Shown piece by piece: positions 1-10,008 of a stretch of 64,000 nucleotides of DNA. Numbering within the stretch: the stretch's first letter is position 1; the number at the start of each line of letters is the position of its first letter. The stretch is from contig NZ_LYRP01000001.1 of the NCBI RefSeq assembly GCF_001655675.1, positions 744,001 through 808,000 on the forward strand, read 5' to 3'. Below the pieces are notes generated by a model. The model did no database searches. It saw only the letters and a list, made by a program, of their open reading frames with translations, and was not told the origin of the DNA. The position numbers and the translations under genes are program-made. Source of the DNA: Mangrovibacter phragmitis. Its GTDB lineage: Bacteria > Pseudomonadota > Gammaproteobacteria > Enterobacterales > Enterobacteriaceae.

Positions 1-7
1 CATAAAA

Positions 8-844
8 ATGAATATACCATCCCTGAAAATCAGTGCCACTGTGGTTGCCAGCGCATTGATATTAGTAACACTGGCAGGCTGCACACCCACAGAAGAAAAA
101 ACGGGCGACAATGCCCAGCCGCAATCTGCGTTAAAAACAGTTCTGCAACGCGGCACTTTGCGAGTGGGCGATTGCCTGAGTTTTGCACCATTCGGGTTCT
201 ACGACAAACAAGGAAACCCGGATGGTTACGATGTTGACCTGGCAAAAGCACTGGCAAAACAGATGGGGGTAAAACTGGAAGTGGTGAATACCACCAGCGC
301 CAACCGCATTCCTAATCTGCAAACCAATAAGGTCGATGTCGTTTTCTGCAATTTCACCCGCAATCTTGAGCGTGCGAAAGAAATCAGTTTCACACAGCCT
401 TATGTTGTTGCCAGCGAGGCCATGCTGGTTCGGAAAAATAGCGGTATTCATTCTGCTCAGGATATGGGTGGAAAAACGATTGCTACCGTTAAAGGCTCAA
501 CAAATGGCGATGAAGTCCGCAACCTGGGTATTAATGTCAAAATTCAGGAGTACGACTCATCACAGGCAGCCATTCTGGCTGTGAAACAAGGCCAGGCCGA
601 CGCCATGATTGAAGATAACAACTTTCTGGCTTATCAGGCGAGCCTCGATCCTACGCTCACGGTAACCAACGAAGCCCTGGTGCCTTTGGAATACAACGCG
701 TTTGGCGTGAAACAAGGCGACCAGGTTTGGGTTAATTATTTAAATGAGTTTCTGTTTGAAATTAATGCCTCCGGCGAAAACAGCAAACTTTATCAAAAAT
801 GGTTTGGCAGCAAACCACGTTACCCTCTGAACCCACAATATTGA
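8..844 (+). CDS. Amino-acid ABC transporter substrate-binding lipoprotein
   Basis: Predicted solute receptor of a polar amino-acid importer (SBP_bac_3 family). The 278-residue product has an N-terminal hydrophobic segment ending in a lipobox (LAGC, Cys at about residue 25), so it is probably anchored to the outer face of the inner membrane. The mature part shows the family pattern: GTLRVG at the start, GYDVDLAKALAKQMG, and a hinge region ending in a WFG motif. It is followed directly by two permeases and an ATPase that complete the transporter. The ligand cannot be read from sequence. The PLP enzyme at the end of the operon suggests an unusual or D-amino acid. The promoter lies outside the window. 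Confidence 0.88.
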   Translation: MNIPSLKISATVVASALILVTLAGCTPTEEKTGDNAQPQSALKTVLQRGTLRVGDCLSFAPFGFYDKQGNPDGYDVDLAKALAKQMGVKLEVVNTTSANRIPNLQTNKVDVVFCNFTRNLERAKEISFTQPYVVASEAMLVRKNSGIHSAQDMGGKTIATVKGSTNGDEVRNLGINVKIQEYDSSQAAILAVKQGQADAMIEDNNFLAYQASLDPTLTVTNEALVPLEYNAFGVKQGDQVWVNYLNEFLFEINASGENSKLYQKWFGSKPRYPLNPQY

Positions 845-888
845 CCTCATGCGGCGCACAACAAGTGCGCCACAGTAAGGAGTGAAGA

Positions 889-1626
889 ATGAGTTATCAA
901 TGGCTGACGTTGTGGCATTACGGGAGTACGTTTCTTTCCGCAGCATGGCTGACATTACAAGTCACCCTGCTGGCTTTTGCGCTATCGCTACTGCTTGGCA
1001 TAGTGGCGGCGCTGGCCAAATCATCAGCATTCGCACCTGTTCGTTGGGTGAGCCACTGTTATGTAGAATTTATTCGTAATACCCCGGTTCTGCTGCAAAT
1101 ATTTATTGTGTTCTTCGGGCTGCCCTCTCTGGGCATCACCATGAGTGCATTCACCGCCGGTGTTCTGGCTCTGGGTATTAACATTGGGGCATATCTGTCT
1201 GAAGTCTTCCGCGCCGGGTTCCAGTCTGTACCCAGGGGGCAACTGGAAGCCGCATGGGTTCTGGGGATCCCCCGGCGGCAAATTTTCCTGAGCGTAGTGC
1301 TGCCCCAGGCACTCAGGGCGGTGTGGCCCGCCATTATCAATAACCTTATTCAGTTGTTGTTAGGCACTTCACTCCTGTCAGCTATTGCCTTGCCGGAACT
1401 GACCGGAACAGCCACTGTAATAAATGCCCGCACCCTGCTCTATGTCCAGACGTTTACCATTGTTGCCGCAATTTATTTGTTACTGAGCAACCTGTTTTCA
1501 TGGGTTGGCAACCAGGTGGGGCGCCATATGTTTAATCCCCCGCTGATGTCTCCGGTAAAAAAGCCCACAGGCAATCTGTTAAAACTAAAGCGCATTAATC
1601 CATTTAAACGGGGGGCAGCATTATGA
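889..1626 (+). CDS. Amino-acid ABC transporter permease (first)
   Basis: Inner-membrane permease of the HisM/HisQ/GlnP type, 245 residues with about five membrane segments. The conserved EFIRNTPVLLQIFIVFFGLP segment is visible, and the cytoplasmic EAA loop reads QLEAAWVLGIPRRQIFLSVV. A Shine-Dalgarno AAGGAG lies just before the ATG, 45 bases after the binding protein gene. It overlaps the next permease gene by four bases (ATGA), which fits translational coupling and heterodimer assembly. The C-terminal tail is basic (LKRINPFKRG) and probably cytoplasmic. Confidence 0.88.
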   Translation: MSYQWLTLWHYGSTFLSAAWLTLQVTLLAFALSLLLGIVAALAKSSAFAPVRWVSHCYVEFIRNTPVLLQIFIVFFGLPSLGITMSAFTAGVLALGINIGAYLSEVFRAGFQSVPRGQLEAAWVLGIPRRQIFLSVVLPQALRAVWPAIINNLIQLLLGTSLLSAIALPELTGTATVINARTLLYVQTFTIVAAIYLLLSNLFSWVGNQVGRHMFNPPLMSPVKKPTGNLLKLKRINPFKRGAAL

Positions 1627-2267
1627 CAGATATTATTCTCAGTGCATTTCCCATGCTGCTGAAAGGGTTAGGTACCACACTTCTGCTCTCTATTGCCGCA
1701 ATAATTGGTAGCACGCTAACAGGCCTGCTTGCCGCTATTTTACGCACCAGCCAGTTGCCGGTTGCGAAACAGATTGCCTTGCTTTACACCGAGCTTTTCC
1801 GTGGTACACCTGTGCTGATTACGCTGATGTTTATCTACTTCGGTGTGGCTTATTTCGGCTATGAGATAAACCTGCTCGCAGCCGGTATTTTAGGGCTCAG
1901 TATTTATACCGGCGCCTATATTGCCGAGATATTCCGGGCAGGGATTGAAGCTGTACCAAAAGGTCAGTGGGAAGTTTCATGGATTCTGGGCTTATCCAAA
2001 CGCCAGACATTCTTCAGCGTCATTCTGCCTCAAACACGGGGAATCGTATTACCACCATTAGTGGGCCAATACCTGTCGTTGATTAAGGATACTTCTATTA
2101 TCAGCATGATAGGTATGTCTGAATTGATGCACCAGGGGCAAGCCATTGTCGACCGCATCGGCCAGCCCGTGGTGATTTACAGTCTGGTTGCCCTGTTCTA
2201 TTTCATTATTTGTTTTCCGTTTTCTTATTGGGTTCAGCATCACCAAACCAGGAGCCAGTTATCATGA
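1623..2267 (+). CDS. Amino-acid ABC transporter permease (second)
   Basis: Second membrane subunit of the same importer, 214 residues. It carries the same landmarks as its partner: [18 protein letters not shown] near residue 60 and the EAA loop [20 protein letters not shown]. The family typically uses two related but different permeases, which fits the tandem arrangement. Start and stop overlap both neighbours by four bases, so the three genes are translationally coupled. Confidence 0.88.
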   Translation: MTDIILSAFPMLLKGLGTTLLLSIAAIIGSTLTGLLAAILRTSQLPVAKQIALLYTELFRGTPVLITLMFIYFGVAYFGYEINLLAAGILGLSIYTGAYIAEIFRAGIEAVPKGQWEVSWILGLSKRQTFFSVILPQTRGIVLPPLVGQYLSLIKDTSIISMIGMSELMHQGQAIVDRIGQPVVIYSLVALFYFIICFPFSYWVQHHQTRSQLS

Positions 2268-3001
2268 ATAAATCTGCTATCAGCCTGAGCCGCATCACCA
2301 AATCTTTCGGTTCGACACAGGTACTGAAAGAGATAAGCCTCGATGTTATGCCCGGTGAAGTATTGGTGCTGATTGGTGCGTCCGGCTCAGGGAAAAGTAC
2401 GGTATTGCGCATTATGAGTGGCCTTGAACATGCCGACGGCGGTGAGATCTGGGTCAACGATGTTCCCCTTCATGACAGTAAACGTAGCCGTGAGATTTGC
2501 GGACATGTTGGTATGGTTTTCCAACAATTCAATCTGTTTCCACACAAAACCGCATTAGGCAACGTCACACTGGCTCTGATTAAAGCGCAAAAAATGCCTG
2601 AATCTGAAGCAAATAAGCGTGGTATGGCTGCACTGGAGCGTGTTGGCCTTGCTGAACGCGCTAACCATTATCCGGCGCAGTTGTCGGGGGGGCAGCAGCA
2701 ACGTGTCGCCATTGCGCGGGCTCTGGCCGTCGAACCTAAAATCATGTTTTTTGACGAAGCAACATCAGCACTTGACCCTGAACTGGTTGGTGAAGTGATG
2801 GAAGTGATGCGCAGCCTTGCCCGCGATGGAATGACCATGGTTGTCGTCACACATGAGATGGGGTTTGCAAGGAAAACAGCAGACCGGGTGGTATTTATGG
2901 ATCAGGGCATCATTGCCGAGCAAGGTTCACCTGAGCAACTGTTTGTTAATCCGCAGAACCCTCGCACTCAGCAATTTTTATCGCGCGTACTTGAACATTG
3001 A
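2264..3001 (+). CDS. Amino-acid ABC transporter ATP-binding protein
   Basis: Cytoplasmic ATPase that powers the importer, 245 residues. Walker A is GASGSGKST, the Q-loop is [10 protein letters not shown], the signature is [15 protein letters not shown], Walker B is [12 protein letters not shown], and the H-loop is VVTHEMGFA. The start is placed at the ATG at 2264, which overlaps the permease stop (ATGA) and follows GGAG. The open frame continues 54 bases upstream inside the permease gene, but that extension is not family-like. It belongs to the GlnQ/HisP group for polar amino acids. Confidence 0.9.
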   Translation: MNKSAISLSRITKSFGSTQVLKEISLDVMPGEVLVLIGASGSGKSTVLRIMSGLEHADGGEIWVNDVPLHDSKRSREICGHVGMVFQQFNLFPHKTALGNVTLALIKAQKMPESEANKRGMAALERVGLAERANHYPAQLSGGQQQRVAIARALAVEPKIMFFDEATSALDPELVGEVMEVMRSLARDGMTMVVVTHEMGFARKTADRVVFMDQGIIAEQGSPEQLFVNPQNPRTQQFLSRVLEH

Positions 3002-3015
3002 TTCCGGGAGAAACT

Positions 3016-4287
3016 ATGTCGATTACATTTCCACTACAGGTTGACGGGCAACTGGACCCAATTCAGGAAGTGCCGCACTTCAAATCTGTTGCTGGCGCAG
3101 GTAATACCCCACTGGTTCCCGGCACACAGGTTCTGGATGGCAGCGCCACCTTTTCACCCATGATGGTGATGAAACAAGTCGCGCTGGAGAACAACCTGCA
3201 ACAACTCGCCGCTTTCTGTAAAGAAAATGGCGTATTGCTGGCGGCTCACGGTAAAACATCGATGGCTCCGGCAATTTTACGGCGCGCAATTACTGAAGGT
3301 GGTGCCTGGGGTTTGAGTGCAGCAACCCCCGCTCAGGTGCGTGCATTACGCCAGTTTGGTATCCGTAACGTTTTTCTGGCAAACGAACTGGTTGACCCGG
3401 CAGGCATTCGCTGGATTGGGCAATGGCAGCAGCAACACCCTGATCACAGTTTTCTCTGCTATGTTGACTCATTGCGCGGAGTGCAGTTGCTGGAACAAAA
3501 CCTGGGCACGACGCCAGTTTCCGTGCTACTGGAAATGTCTGTCTCCGGGGGGCGAACTGGTTGCCGCTCTCAACAGGCGGCGCTGGAAATTGCCCGGGCC
3601 ATCCAGTCCAGCCCGGTACTTAACCTGGTTGGTGTGGCGGGATATGAAGGCGCACTGGGAGCCGGGCGTAACGCTGAAGGTATTGCGCAAATACAACAGT
3701 ATTGTGAAATGCTGGTAGATACAGCACGCGTACTGGCGCAATCCCAGTTATTCAGTAGTGATACCATCATTCTGAGTGCCGGTGGCGGCGCCTGGTTTGA
3801 TGTGGTTACCCACTGTTTTAAAAATGCCAGCCTGCCACTGCCTGTGGTGCCATTAATTCGTTCTGGCGCTTACATGGCCCATGATAATGGGCTGTATTCC
3901 CGTATTGCACCTTTCGCACAACCCGGCGCCACCCACCACTTTATGCCCGCGCTGGAAATTTGGGGGCGGGTATTGTCACGCCCGGAGCCTGGTCTGGCAT
4001 TTGTTGATTTTGGCCGCCGGGATGTCCCCTTCGACCAGGATTTACCCAACCCACTATGGTTGCGTGACAGTAACGGCGCAAATCCGCGCAAGGCTGAACA
4101 CCTGCGCATTAGTGAAGTCAACGACCAGCACGCTTACCTCATCCTGCCGGAAGGTGAAGTGTTGCAACCTGGCGACTGGGTGGGTTGTGGAATTTCGCAT
4201 CCCTGCACCGCCTTTGATAAATGGCGTTATCTGCCGATGGTGGATGAAAATTATTGTGTTACCGATACCATAGAAACCGCCTTCTGA
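3016..4287 (+). CDS. D-threonine aldolase / D-serine dehydratase-like PLP enzyme
   Basis: Fold-type III (alanine racemase-like) PLP enzyme, 423 residues, of the group annotated as amino acid deaminase or D-threonine aldolase. The PLP lysine is probably in LLAAHGKTSMAP. The C-terminal barrel carries the HPC metal-binding pair (ISHPCTAFDKW) typical of DSD1-type D-serine dehydratases. It begins 15 bases after the transporter ATPase gene with GGGAG before the ATG, so it is the last gene of that operon. The arrangement suggests import and breakdown of a hydroxy- or D-amino acid. The exact substrate is not determined. Confidence 0.78.
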   Translation: MSITFPLQVDGQLDPIQEVPHFKSVAGAGNTPLVPGTQVLDGSATFSPMMVMKQVALENNLQQLAAFCKENGVLLAAHGKTSMAPAILRRAITEGGAWGLSAATPAQVRALRQFGIRNVFLANELVDPAGIRWIGQWQQQHPDHSFLCYVDSLRGVQLLEQNLGTTPVSVLLEMSVSGGRTGCRSQQAALEIARAIQSSPVLNLVGVAGYEGALGAGRNAEGIAQIQQYCEMLVDTARVLAQSQLFSSDTIILSAGGGAWFDVVTHCFKNASLPLPVVPLIRSGAYMAHDNGLYSRIAPFAQPGATHHFMPALEIWGRVLSRPEPGLAFVDFGRRDVPFDQDLPNPLWLRDSNGANPRKAEHLRISEVNDQHAYLILPEGEVLQPGDWVGCGISHPCTAFDKWRYLPMVDENYCVTDTIETAF

Positions 4288-4307
4288 TGAGGCATGTTCC
4301 CGGTGAA

Positions 4308-4332
4308 GGCCCGGTTTTACCCGGTGCCTTTT
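4308..4332 (+). terminator. Probable rho-independent terminator after the ABC/aldolase operon
   Basis: A GGC-CCGG / CCGG-GCC stem with one bulged T and a TTTTAC loop is followed by TTTT. It lies 20 bases past the aldolase-like stop and before the convergent ACT-domain gene. Confidence 0.55.
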
Positions 4333-4346
4333 ACACCAGTGGCAGT

Positions 4347-4742
4347 TTATGATTTTCCCATGTTTTGCAGAACGCTTAACGCACGCTCCGCATCTTCAGC
4401 AGCAACAAACAGGTGGTCGTGATAAAACCCGGCCACCACATTACAACTTATTTGCTGAGCGGCTAACGCGCGAGAAAACGCAGCCGTCAGCCCAACGGCC
4501 TCCAAAGATGAGTGCACTTCAAGAGTTATCCATGCTGCCACGTAGTCGCACGGGAAGCCGGATTCACGGGCAACATCTTCCGGTAAAACCAGCGTAATGC
4601 CTTCCTGCTCACGCACCACAACCACTGCGTGAGTCGCTAACTGTTCCGGTAATGTATTGGTCGTGCAAAAAACATAACGGCCAGGGTTATGGCGTGGTGA
4701 TGCAGAAGCCAGCAGGCGCTCCAGGTTGGTTTCTCCAGACAT
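4347..4742 (-). CDS. ACT-domain protein (amino-acid-binding fold)
   Basis: Small cytosolic protein of 131 residues resembling the two-ACT-repeat proteins found widely in proteobacteria. The first half has a beta-rich pattern (HAVVVVREQEGITLVLP). The second contains WITLEVHSSLEAVGLTAAFS and ends NVVAGFYHDHLFV, the usual ACT ligand-site region. No catalytic domain is visible, so it is probably a ligand sensor or allosteric protein. It is convergent with the aldolase-like gene and divergent from the amidohydrolase gene. A GGAGAGAC-type ribosome site precedes the start. Confidence 0.68.
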   Translation of the reverse strand: MSGETNLERLLASASPRHNPGRYVFCTTNTLPEQLATHAVVVVREQEGITLVLPEDVARESGFPCDYVAAWITLEVHSSLEAVGLTAAFSRALAAQQISCNVVAGFYHDHLFVAAEDAERALSVLQNMGKS

Positions 4743-5032
4743 TGTCTCTCCTGTTTAATCACTTTTTATTCAGTGACAGTAAACATAAACCGCACGGTAT
4801 GCCACCCGTTAACACAAAAATCACCGTTAACAGTAATCAGCTAAGAAACCGGGTGGGAGGTGAGCCAGGTACCATTGCAACGGGCAGGTTCCCCACTTGC
4901 CTTTTCTGGCAAACGTTTTAATATCGCCCTGTTCACCTGAACCCCTGGATCAGCAGACAGGGCATAACTGAGCTGGCTCACCCTTTGTTTAACAACGCGT
5001 ATTTTGCGCGTGAATACAGACAGGAGCCACTC

Positions 5033-6391
5033 ATGGCCGCTCAACGTATCTGGTTAAAAAACCCGCTGGCAATCGCCCTTCCCACTCACTGTGATGGCCG
5101 CGGAGGTATCGTGGTGGAAGGTAACCTGGTTGATGAAGTCATCCCGGCGGGTGGGCAACCCGCACGCCCTTGCGATGTCGTGTTTGATGCCCGCGAGCAT
5201 GTGGTTCTGCCTGGGTTAATTAATGCCCACCACCACTTTTACCAAACCCTGACCCGCGCCTGGGCACCCGTGGTTAACCAACCCCTGTTTCCCTGGCTGA
5301 AAACGCTGTACCCGGTTTGGGCACGGCTGACACCAGAAGCACTCGCACTGGCAAGCCAGGTGGCAATGGCGGAGTTATTACTTTCCGGTTGTACCACAGT
5401 GAGCGACCACCACTATTTATTCCCCGGTGGGCTGGAATCTGCCATTGATATTCAAATTGAAGCCGTTAACCAGTTGGGTATGCGCGCCTTACTGACGCGA
5501 GGCTCCATGAATCTGGGCGAAGATCAGGGTGGCCTGCCACCGCGCCACACCATTCAGGACAGCGATACCATTCTGGAAGATAGCCTGCGCTTAGTAAAAC
5601 GTTACCACCAGCGTGGGCCAGGTGCCCGTATCCAGATTGGTCTTGCTCCCTGCTCCCCGTTTTCGGTTACCCGTGAATTAATGCAGGAAATTGCCCGCCA
5701 GGCAGAAGTGCTGGATGTACGCCTGCATACCCATCTGGGTGAAACCAACGATGAGACACAATATTGTCTGGCCCATTTTGGGCAACGCTGTGTGGATTAC
5801 CTTGAAGATGTGGGTTGGCTGAGTTCCCGGGTCTGGCTGGCGCACGGCATTCATTTTAATCAGCAAGAAATTGCCCGGCTGGGTGCTGCTCAGGTGGGGA
5901 TTTGCCACTGCCCGGTGTCCAATATGCGCCTGGCCTCAGGGATATGCCCCACCGTGGAACTGGAGCAGGCTGGCTGCCCGGTAGGCCTGGGCGTGGATGG
6001 TTCGGCTTCTAACGATGCGTCCAACCTGATGTCCGAAGCACGCCAGGCATTGTATTTGCAGCGCCTGCGCTATGGTGCCGGGGTTATCACCCCAGAGCGC
6101 GTCATTGGCTGGGCAACAACCGGCTCAGCCCGCTTGCTGGGGCGCACAGATATAGGCGAAATTGCGCCAGGAAAACAGGCAGACCTGGCACTCTTCCGCC
6201 CACAAGGGCTGGCATTCAGCGGCAGCCACTCGCCCCTGGACGCCCTGATATTGTGTGGAGCACAACAGGCAGACCGCGTGATGGTTGCCGGGGAGTGGCG
6301 TGTTACCAATGGCGAAATTATCGGCCTGGATATTCCTGAACTTATCAGTAAACACCAGGCTGCCGCCAGGCAGATAATTCGCCAGATTTAA
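5033..6391 (+). CDS. 8-oxoguanine deaminase-like amidohydrolase
   Basis: Metal-dependent amidohydrolase of 452 residues resembling bacterial 8-oxoguanine deaminases and the chlorohydrolase/cytosine deaminase group. Metal ligands are visible in INAHHHFYQTLTR, LHTHLGET, WLAHGIHF and GLGVDGSASND. The start chosen is the ATG at 5033, seven bases after CAGGAG. The frame stays open upstream without a better ribosome site. The enzyme would hydrolyse an amino group from an oxidised purine or related heterocycle. No purine pathway genes are adjacent, although an NCS1 nucleobase-type permease lies 7 kb away. Substrate is inferred from overall resemblance only. Confidence 0.75.
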   Translation: MAAQRIWLKNPLAIALPTHCDGRGGIVVEGNLVDEVIPAGGQPARPCDVVFDAREHVVLPGLINAHHHFYQTLTRAWAPVVNQPLFPWLKTLYPVWARLTPEALALASQVAMAELLLSGCTTVSDHHYLFPGGLESAIDIQIEAVNQLGMRALLTRGSMNLGEDQGGLPPRHTIQDSDTILEDSLRLVKRYHQRGPGARIQIGLAPCSPFSVTRELMQEIARQAEVLDVRLHTHLGETNDETQYCLAHFGQRCVDYLEDVGWLSSRVWLAHGIHFNQQEIARLGAAQVGICHCPVSNMRLASGICPTVELEQAGCPVGLGVDGSASNDASNLMSEARQALYLQRLRYGAGVITPERVIGWATTGSARLLGRTDIGEIAPGKQADLALFRPQGLAFSGSHSPLDALILCGAQQADRVMVAGEWRVTNGEIIGLDIPELISKHQAAARQIIRQI

Positions 6392-6449
6392 CCCGGTTTG
6401 TTTATTCCCCGGCAATGGTTAACCGGGGAAGCCCGAACGGTTACCCACA

Positions 6450-8000
6450 TTAATGGCTGGCAACGACTGACGCAGCCATTGTTTTATCCAGAGGGCGATA
6501 AAAGTACCAGCCCTGAGAAAAGGCTTTTGGGATCTCACGGGAGATAAAATGCACCTGATAAAGATGTTCCACACCTTCAAAAACAATGTCTTTTTCTATT
6601 TCCCGTAACAGCACAATCAGGTTCATCAGGGTTTTGTTATTGATTGAATCTGTACCGATGGCATCGGTAATAAATTTATCAATTTTAATTTTGTCGTAAT
6701 TGTTGCTGGTGAGCCACGAGATATTGGAATAACCGGTGCCAAAATCATCGATAGCGATATTGAAGCCGCGGTTACGTAATACACGCATGCCCACATCCAC
6801 ATCTTCTGTGGATGCATTAGCACGCTCTGTGATTTCCAGCACGACCTGATGTGGCGACAAGCCAACGACATTCACTAATTCGCTCAGATAATCAATAAAT
6901 GTGACATCGCGAATATCATCCGGAATCACATTAATGCTGACAAACAAGTTATGTTTTTTCAGTGTCTCGCTAATTTCACGCAGTGCCATCTTTGTCACTA
7001 TACGGGTAATTGCCTGCGCCTGCCCGGTCTGCTCTGCAAGGGGAATAAAGATATCCGGCGAAACATCACCCAGCAATGAATCACGCCAGCGAATCAGTGC
7101 CTCAAACCCCACTATTTCCCCGGTTATCGTGCGGACAATCGGCTGGTAGACCAGTGAAAAGTTTTCATTCCGGATGGCTCTCTTCAGCCTGACATCCATA
7201 GACACCCGGCGGCGACGGTAGAAGAACAGCAGATAACTGGCCGCCAGCCCCACACCCAGCCCGGTACTAACCAGTGCCACCAGACCCCATGCAGGTAAAT
7301 CTGTCACATCGTTAAGGACAGCACTGATTCGCACGCACATACTACCTTTGGGCCCACAGCGTTCGATCCCATAGACATGGCGCTTCAGACCCAGCCTGTC
7401 ATACAAGCGACCGACAGGCAGCGTACCAGACTGACGGATGACTTTGCCGGTTTCTTCCTGAACCAGTGAGAGCATCAGGCCATGCTCACGCACATTTCGG
7501 TCCATCGTTTCCATCATCATCGGGGAAACAAACAACACAATGTCACCACGGGTTATCACATCAGTAGCTATTCCCTTGCCCAGCAAAGACGCGTTATTGA
7601 ACATCAACCCAGTGCCAATTTGCGTGACCACCTGGGGAACGGGCACCTGAACAGGCGGAAGCACCGCACCAGACGATGTGCAGGTCATCAAACCATGGTG
7701 CGAGATGCCAATTTCACGAATAAACTCATACTTCCATAAATCATTTTTTAGCTGTCTGACTGTATCCGGGGTACAACTCACATCGCTATATTTGTTATTG
7801 AGATGATTTAACGCACTACGAAATTCTTCCGCCACTTCCGAAACACGGTTAAGAATAATAACCGCACTGTTATCAATGACTCTTTGTTGGAGTACCCGGT
7901 ATCCCCAGGAAACAACACACATAAAAACAACGAACACGCATAATGGGAAAACTGAAAACAGAAACCGTTTTTTTGCCCGCCATTTTCGCGCTTCGGACAT
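6450..8000 (-). CDS. CSS-motif EAL-domain cyclic-di-GMP phosphodiesterase
   Basis: Inner-membrane protein of 516 residues predicted to hydrolyse cyclic di-GMP. An N-terminal membrane segment (about 12-32) precedes a periplasmic domain with cysteines typical of CSS regions (for example MTCTSSG). A second membrane segment follows near residue 245. The cytoplasmic EAL domain has an intact active-site set: GFEALIRWRD, SINVIPDD, EITERA, IAIDDFGTGYSNISW, KIDKFI and FEGVEH. The start is the ATG at 8000, preceded by AAAGGGG; an open extension upstream is rejected. CSS-EAL proteins are usually redox-sensitive through periplasmic disulphides. No GGDEF domain is present. Confidence 0.88.
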   Translation of the reverse strand: MSEARKWRAKKRFLFSVFPLCVFVVFMCVVSWGYRVLQQRVIDNSAVIILNRVSEVAEEFRSALNHLNNKYSDVSCTPDTVRQLKNDLWKYEFIREIGISHHGLMTCTSSGAVLPPVQVPVPQVVTQIGTGLMFNNASLLGKGIATDVITRGDIVLFVSPMMMETMDRNVREHGLMLSLVQEETGKVIRQSGTLPVGRLYDRLGLKRHVYGIERCGPKGSMCVRISAVLNDVTDLPAWGLVALVSTGLGVGLAASYLLFFYRRRRVSMDVRLKRAIRNENFSLVYQPIVRTITGEIVGFEALIRWRDSLLGDVSPDIFIPLAEQTGQAQAITRIVTKMALREISETLKKHNLFVSINVIPDDIRDVTFIDYLSELVNVVGLSPHQVVLEITERANASTEDVDVGMRVLRNRGFNIAIDDFGTGYSNISWLTSNNYDKIKIDKFITDAIGTDSINNKTLMNLIVLLREIEKDIVFEGVEHLYQVHFISREIPKAFSQGWYFYRPLDKTMAASVVASH

Positions 8001-8586
8001 ATCTGTATCCCCTTTAAACAGAGAACTTATTAGTGCGCATCTGAATAATGATGCTTTAACACCCAATAACCAGCCAGGAGTTGTCAAAACACGAAGTTGT
8101 GATTTAACCACACTCAGCAACTTTTTCGAGATTTTTCCGCAAATCAGGCAAACACCACCCGGCATGACACACTCAAGGTAAAACGCCTGCTGGTAAAACG
8201 CTACCACTACGCGGTAAAGGGCGACATCATACAAGCCAGTTGCTGAGTTGAGTAGCCATAATCAATGAAAGGTTTTGGCTTGTTGGCCACCTACGCCTAT
8301 TTTGGCGATTTTCTCCGCATGCAGAAGTGTTTACATTAAAACACGCTGCATTTTTCGGCTCACACGTTATTTTCCTTTGCCATTTTCAGTCTTTAAAAAA
8401 TGCATTAACTCTTACCATTAACGGAAATCCGGCACCTGGCGGGATTTATTCGCTAAAACTGTTTTCTCTCACGTCCAGTCAGGGTAGTCTCATAAGCAAG
8501 CCTTATTTTTTGGCAATAACTTTGTGAGTATTTACGACACCAATCAAAACCTATAACTACAAATGATGTAACAAGACAGGATAACT
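8001..8586. other. Intergenic region between divergent EAL and MHS transporter genes
   Basis: This 586-base stretch should hold promoters for both divergent genes. AGGA before the start at 8587 serves the transporter. I see no convincing gene, strong hairpin or known operator. Confidence 0.5.
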
Positions 8587-9912
8587 ATGGATACAACACT
8601 TGCCTCTTCTGCTTATGAAGAGCATACCGTTGCATTGTCACGCGCAAAACGGGCAGCCTGGGGGAGTTTCGCAGGCGCAGTGGTAGACTGGTATGACTTT
8701 TTACTCTATGGCATTACTGCGGCACTGGTTTTCAACCATGAATTTTTCCCGCAAATAAGCCCGGCGATGGGTACTCTGGCAGCATTTGCCACCTTCGGCG
8801 TGGGCTTTCTGTTTCGCCCGCTGGGCGGTATTATTTTTGGGCATTTTGGCGACTTACTTGGCCGCAAACGCATGCTCATGCTTACCGTCTGGTTGATGGG
8901 CTTGTCAACCGCCTGTATTGGTTTGCTGCCGTCTTTTGGTTCTATCGGTTGGTGGGCTCCTGCCCTGCTGGTATTGCTGCGTGCTATTCAGGGTTTTGCC
9001 GTTGGTGGCGAATGGGGTGGCGCGGCGCTGCTGTCTGTTGAAAACGCACCTGTTGGCAAAAAAGCCTTTTATAGTAGTGGTGTCCAGGTAGGTTATGGCG
9101 TGGGGTTATTGCTCTCTACGGGCCTGGTTTCTCTTATTAGCCACTTCACCAATGACAGTCAGTTCCTTGAATGGGGATGGCGTATTCCGTTCCTGTTCAG
9201 TGTGGTTCTGGTACTGGCCGCGTGGCGTATTCGTAACGACATGGAAGAATCTGTCGAATTTGAAAAACAGGCGGTAACAAAACCGGCCTCTGCCCGCCGC
9301 ACGTTGCCGGTAATAGAAGCGATTCGCCGCCACCCGGGGAGTTTTTTACTGATTATCGCCCTGCGGCTGTGTGAATTGCTGACGATGTATATCGTTACTA
9401 CCTTTGCGCTGAATTACTCCACAGTTAACCTCGGCATGCCCAGGGAGCTGTTCCTGAATGTTGGGTTGTGTGTGGGGGCGATCAGTTGTTTCACCATTCC
9501 ACTGTTCGCCCTGCTGGCCGATAAATATGGACGTAAACGGATTTATATAACCGGGGCACTGATTGGCGCGGCCAGTGCGTTTCCTTTCTTTATGGCTCTG
9601 GAAGCTCATTCGGTTGCTGGCATTATCATTTGCTCCCTGCTGCTGGCAAACCTGGCGCATGATATGGTGGTGTGTGTTCAGCAACCCATTTTTACTGAGC
9701 TGTTTGGCGCCAGCTACCGCTACAGTGGTGCCGGTGTTGGCTACCAGGTTGCCAGTGTGATTGGCGGGGGCTTTACGCCGTTTATTGCTGCGGCCCTGGT
9801 CACCTTCTCACAGGGTGCCTGGCACAGTGTGGCAATTTACCTGATGGCCGGTTGCCTGTTGTCTGCCGTGGTTGCGTTTTTGATGAAAACACCGGCGACC
9901 AATAACGAGTAA
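8587..9912 (+). CDS. MHS-family (MFS) transporter
   Basis: Twelve-helix major facilitator of the metabolite:H+ symporter family, 441 residues. The family fingerprint is present: GAVVDWYDFLLYG near the N-terminus, FRPLGGIIFGHFGDLLGRKR (motif A), and a second motif A, LLADKYGRKR. Members carry shikimate, citrate, proline-betaine, alpha-ketoglutarate and similar solutes. Specificity here is unknown. It stands alone between the EAL gene and the convergent AmiR-type gene. Confidence 0.85.
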   Translation: MDTTLASSAYEEHTVALSRAKRAAWGSFAGAVVDWYDFLLYGITAALVFNHEFFPQISPAMGTLAAFATFGVGFLFRPLGGIIFGHFGDLLGRKRMLMLTVWLMGLSTACIGLLPSFGSIGWWAPALLVLLRAIQGFAVGGEWGGAALLSVENAPVGKKAFYSSGVQVGYGVGLLLSTGLVSLISHFTNDSQFLEWGWRIPFLFSVVLVLAAWRIRNDMEESVEFEKQAVTKPASARRTLPVIEAIRRHPGSFLLIIALRLCELLTMYIVTTFALNYSTVNLGMPRELFLNVGLCVGAISCFTIPLFALLADKYGRKRIYITGALIGAASAFPFFMALEAHSVAGIIICSLLLANLAHDMVVCVQQPIFTELFGASYRYSGAGVGYQVASVIGGGFTPFIAAALVTFSQGAWHSVAIYLMAGCLLSAVVAFLMKTPATNNE

Positions 9913-9969
9913 CATGCCGCCCCAGTCAGGCTCATTGCCCTGGTAACAATGCGATATTTTTAGTCTGAT

Positions 9970-10001
9970 GGCACAGGTTTTTCTTTCGATAAACCTGTGC
10001 C
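9970..10001. terminator. Hairpin between convergent genes
   Basis: An 11-bp perfect stem (GGCACAGGTTT with AAACCTGTGCC, 10-base loop) separates the MHS gene from the AmiR-like gene. It lacks a long T-run on either side but is well placed as a shared terminator. Confidence 0.5.
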
Positions 10002-10008
10002 CGTTCAG

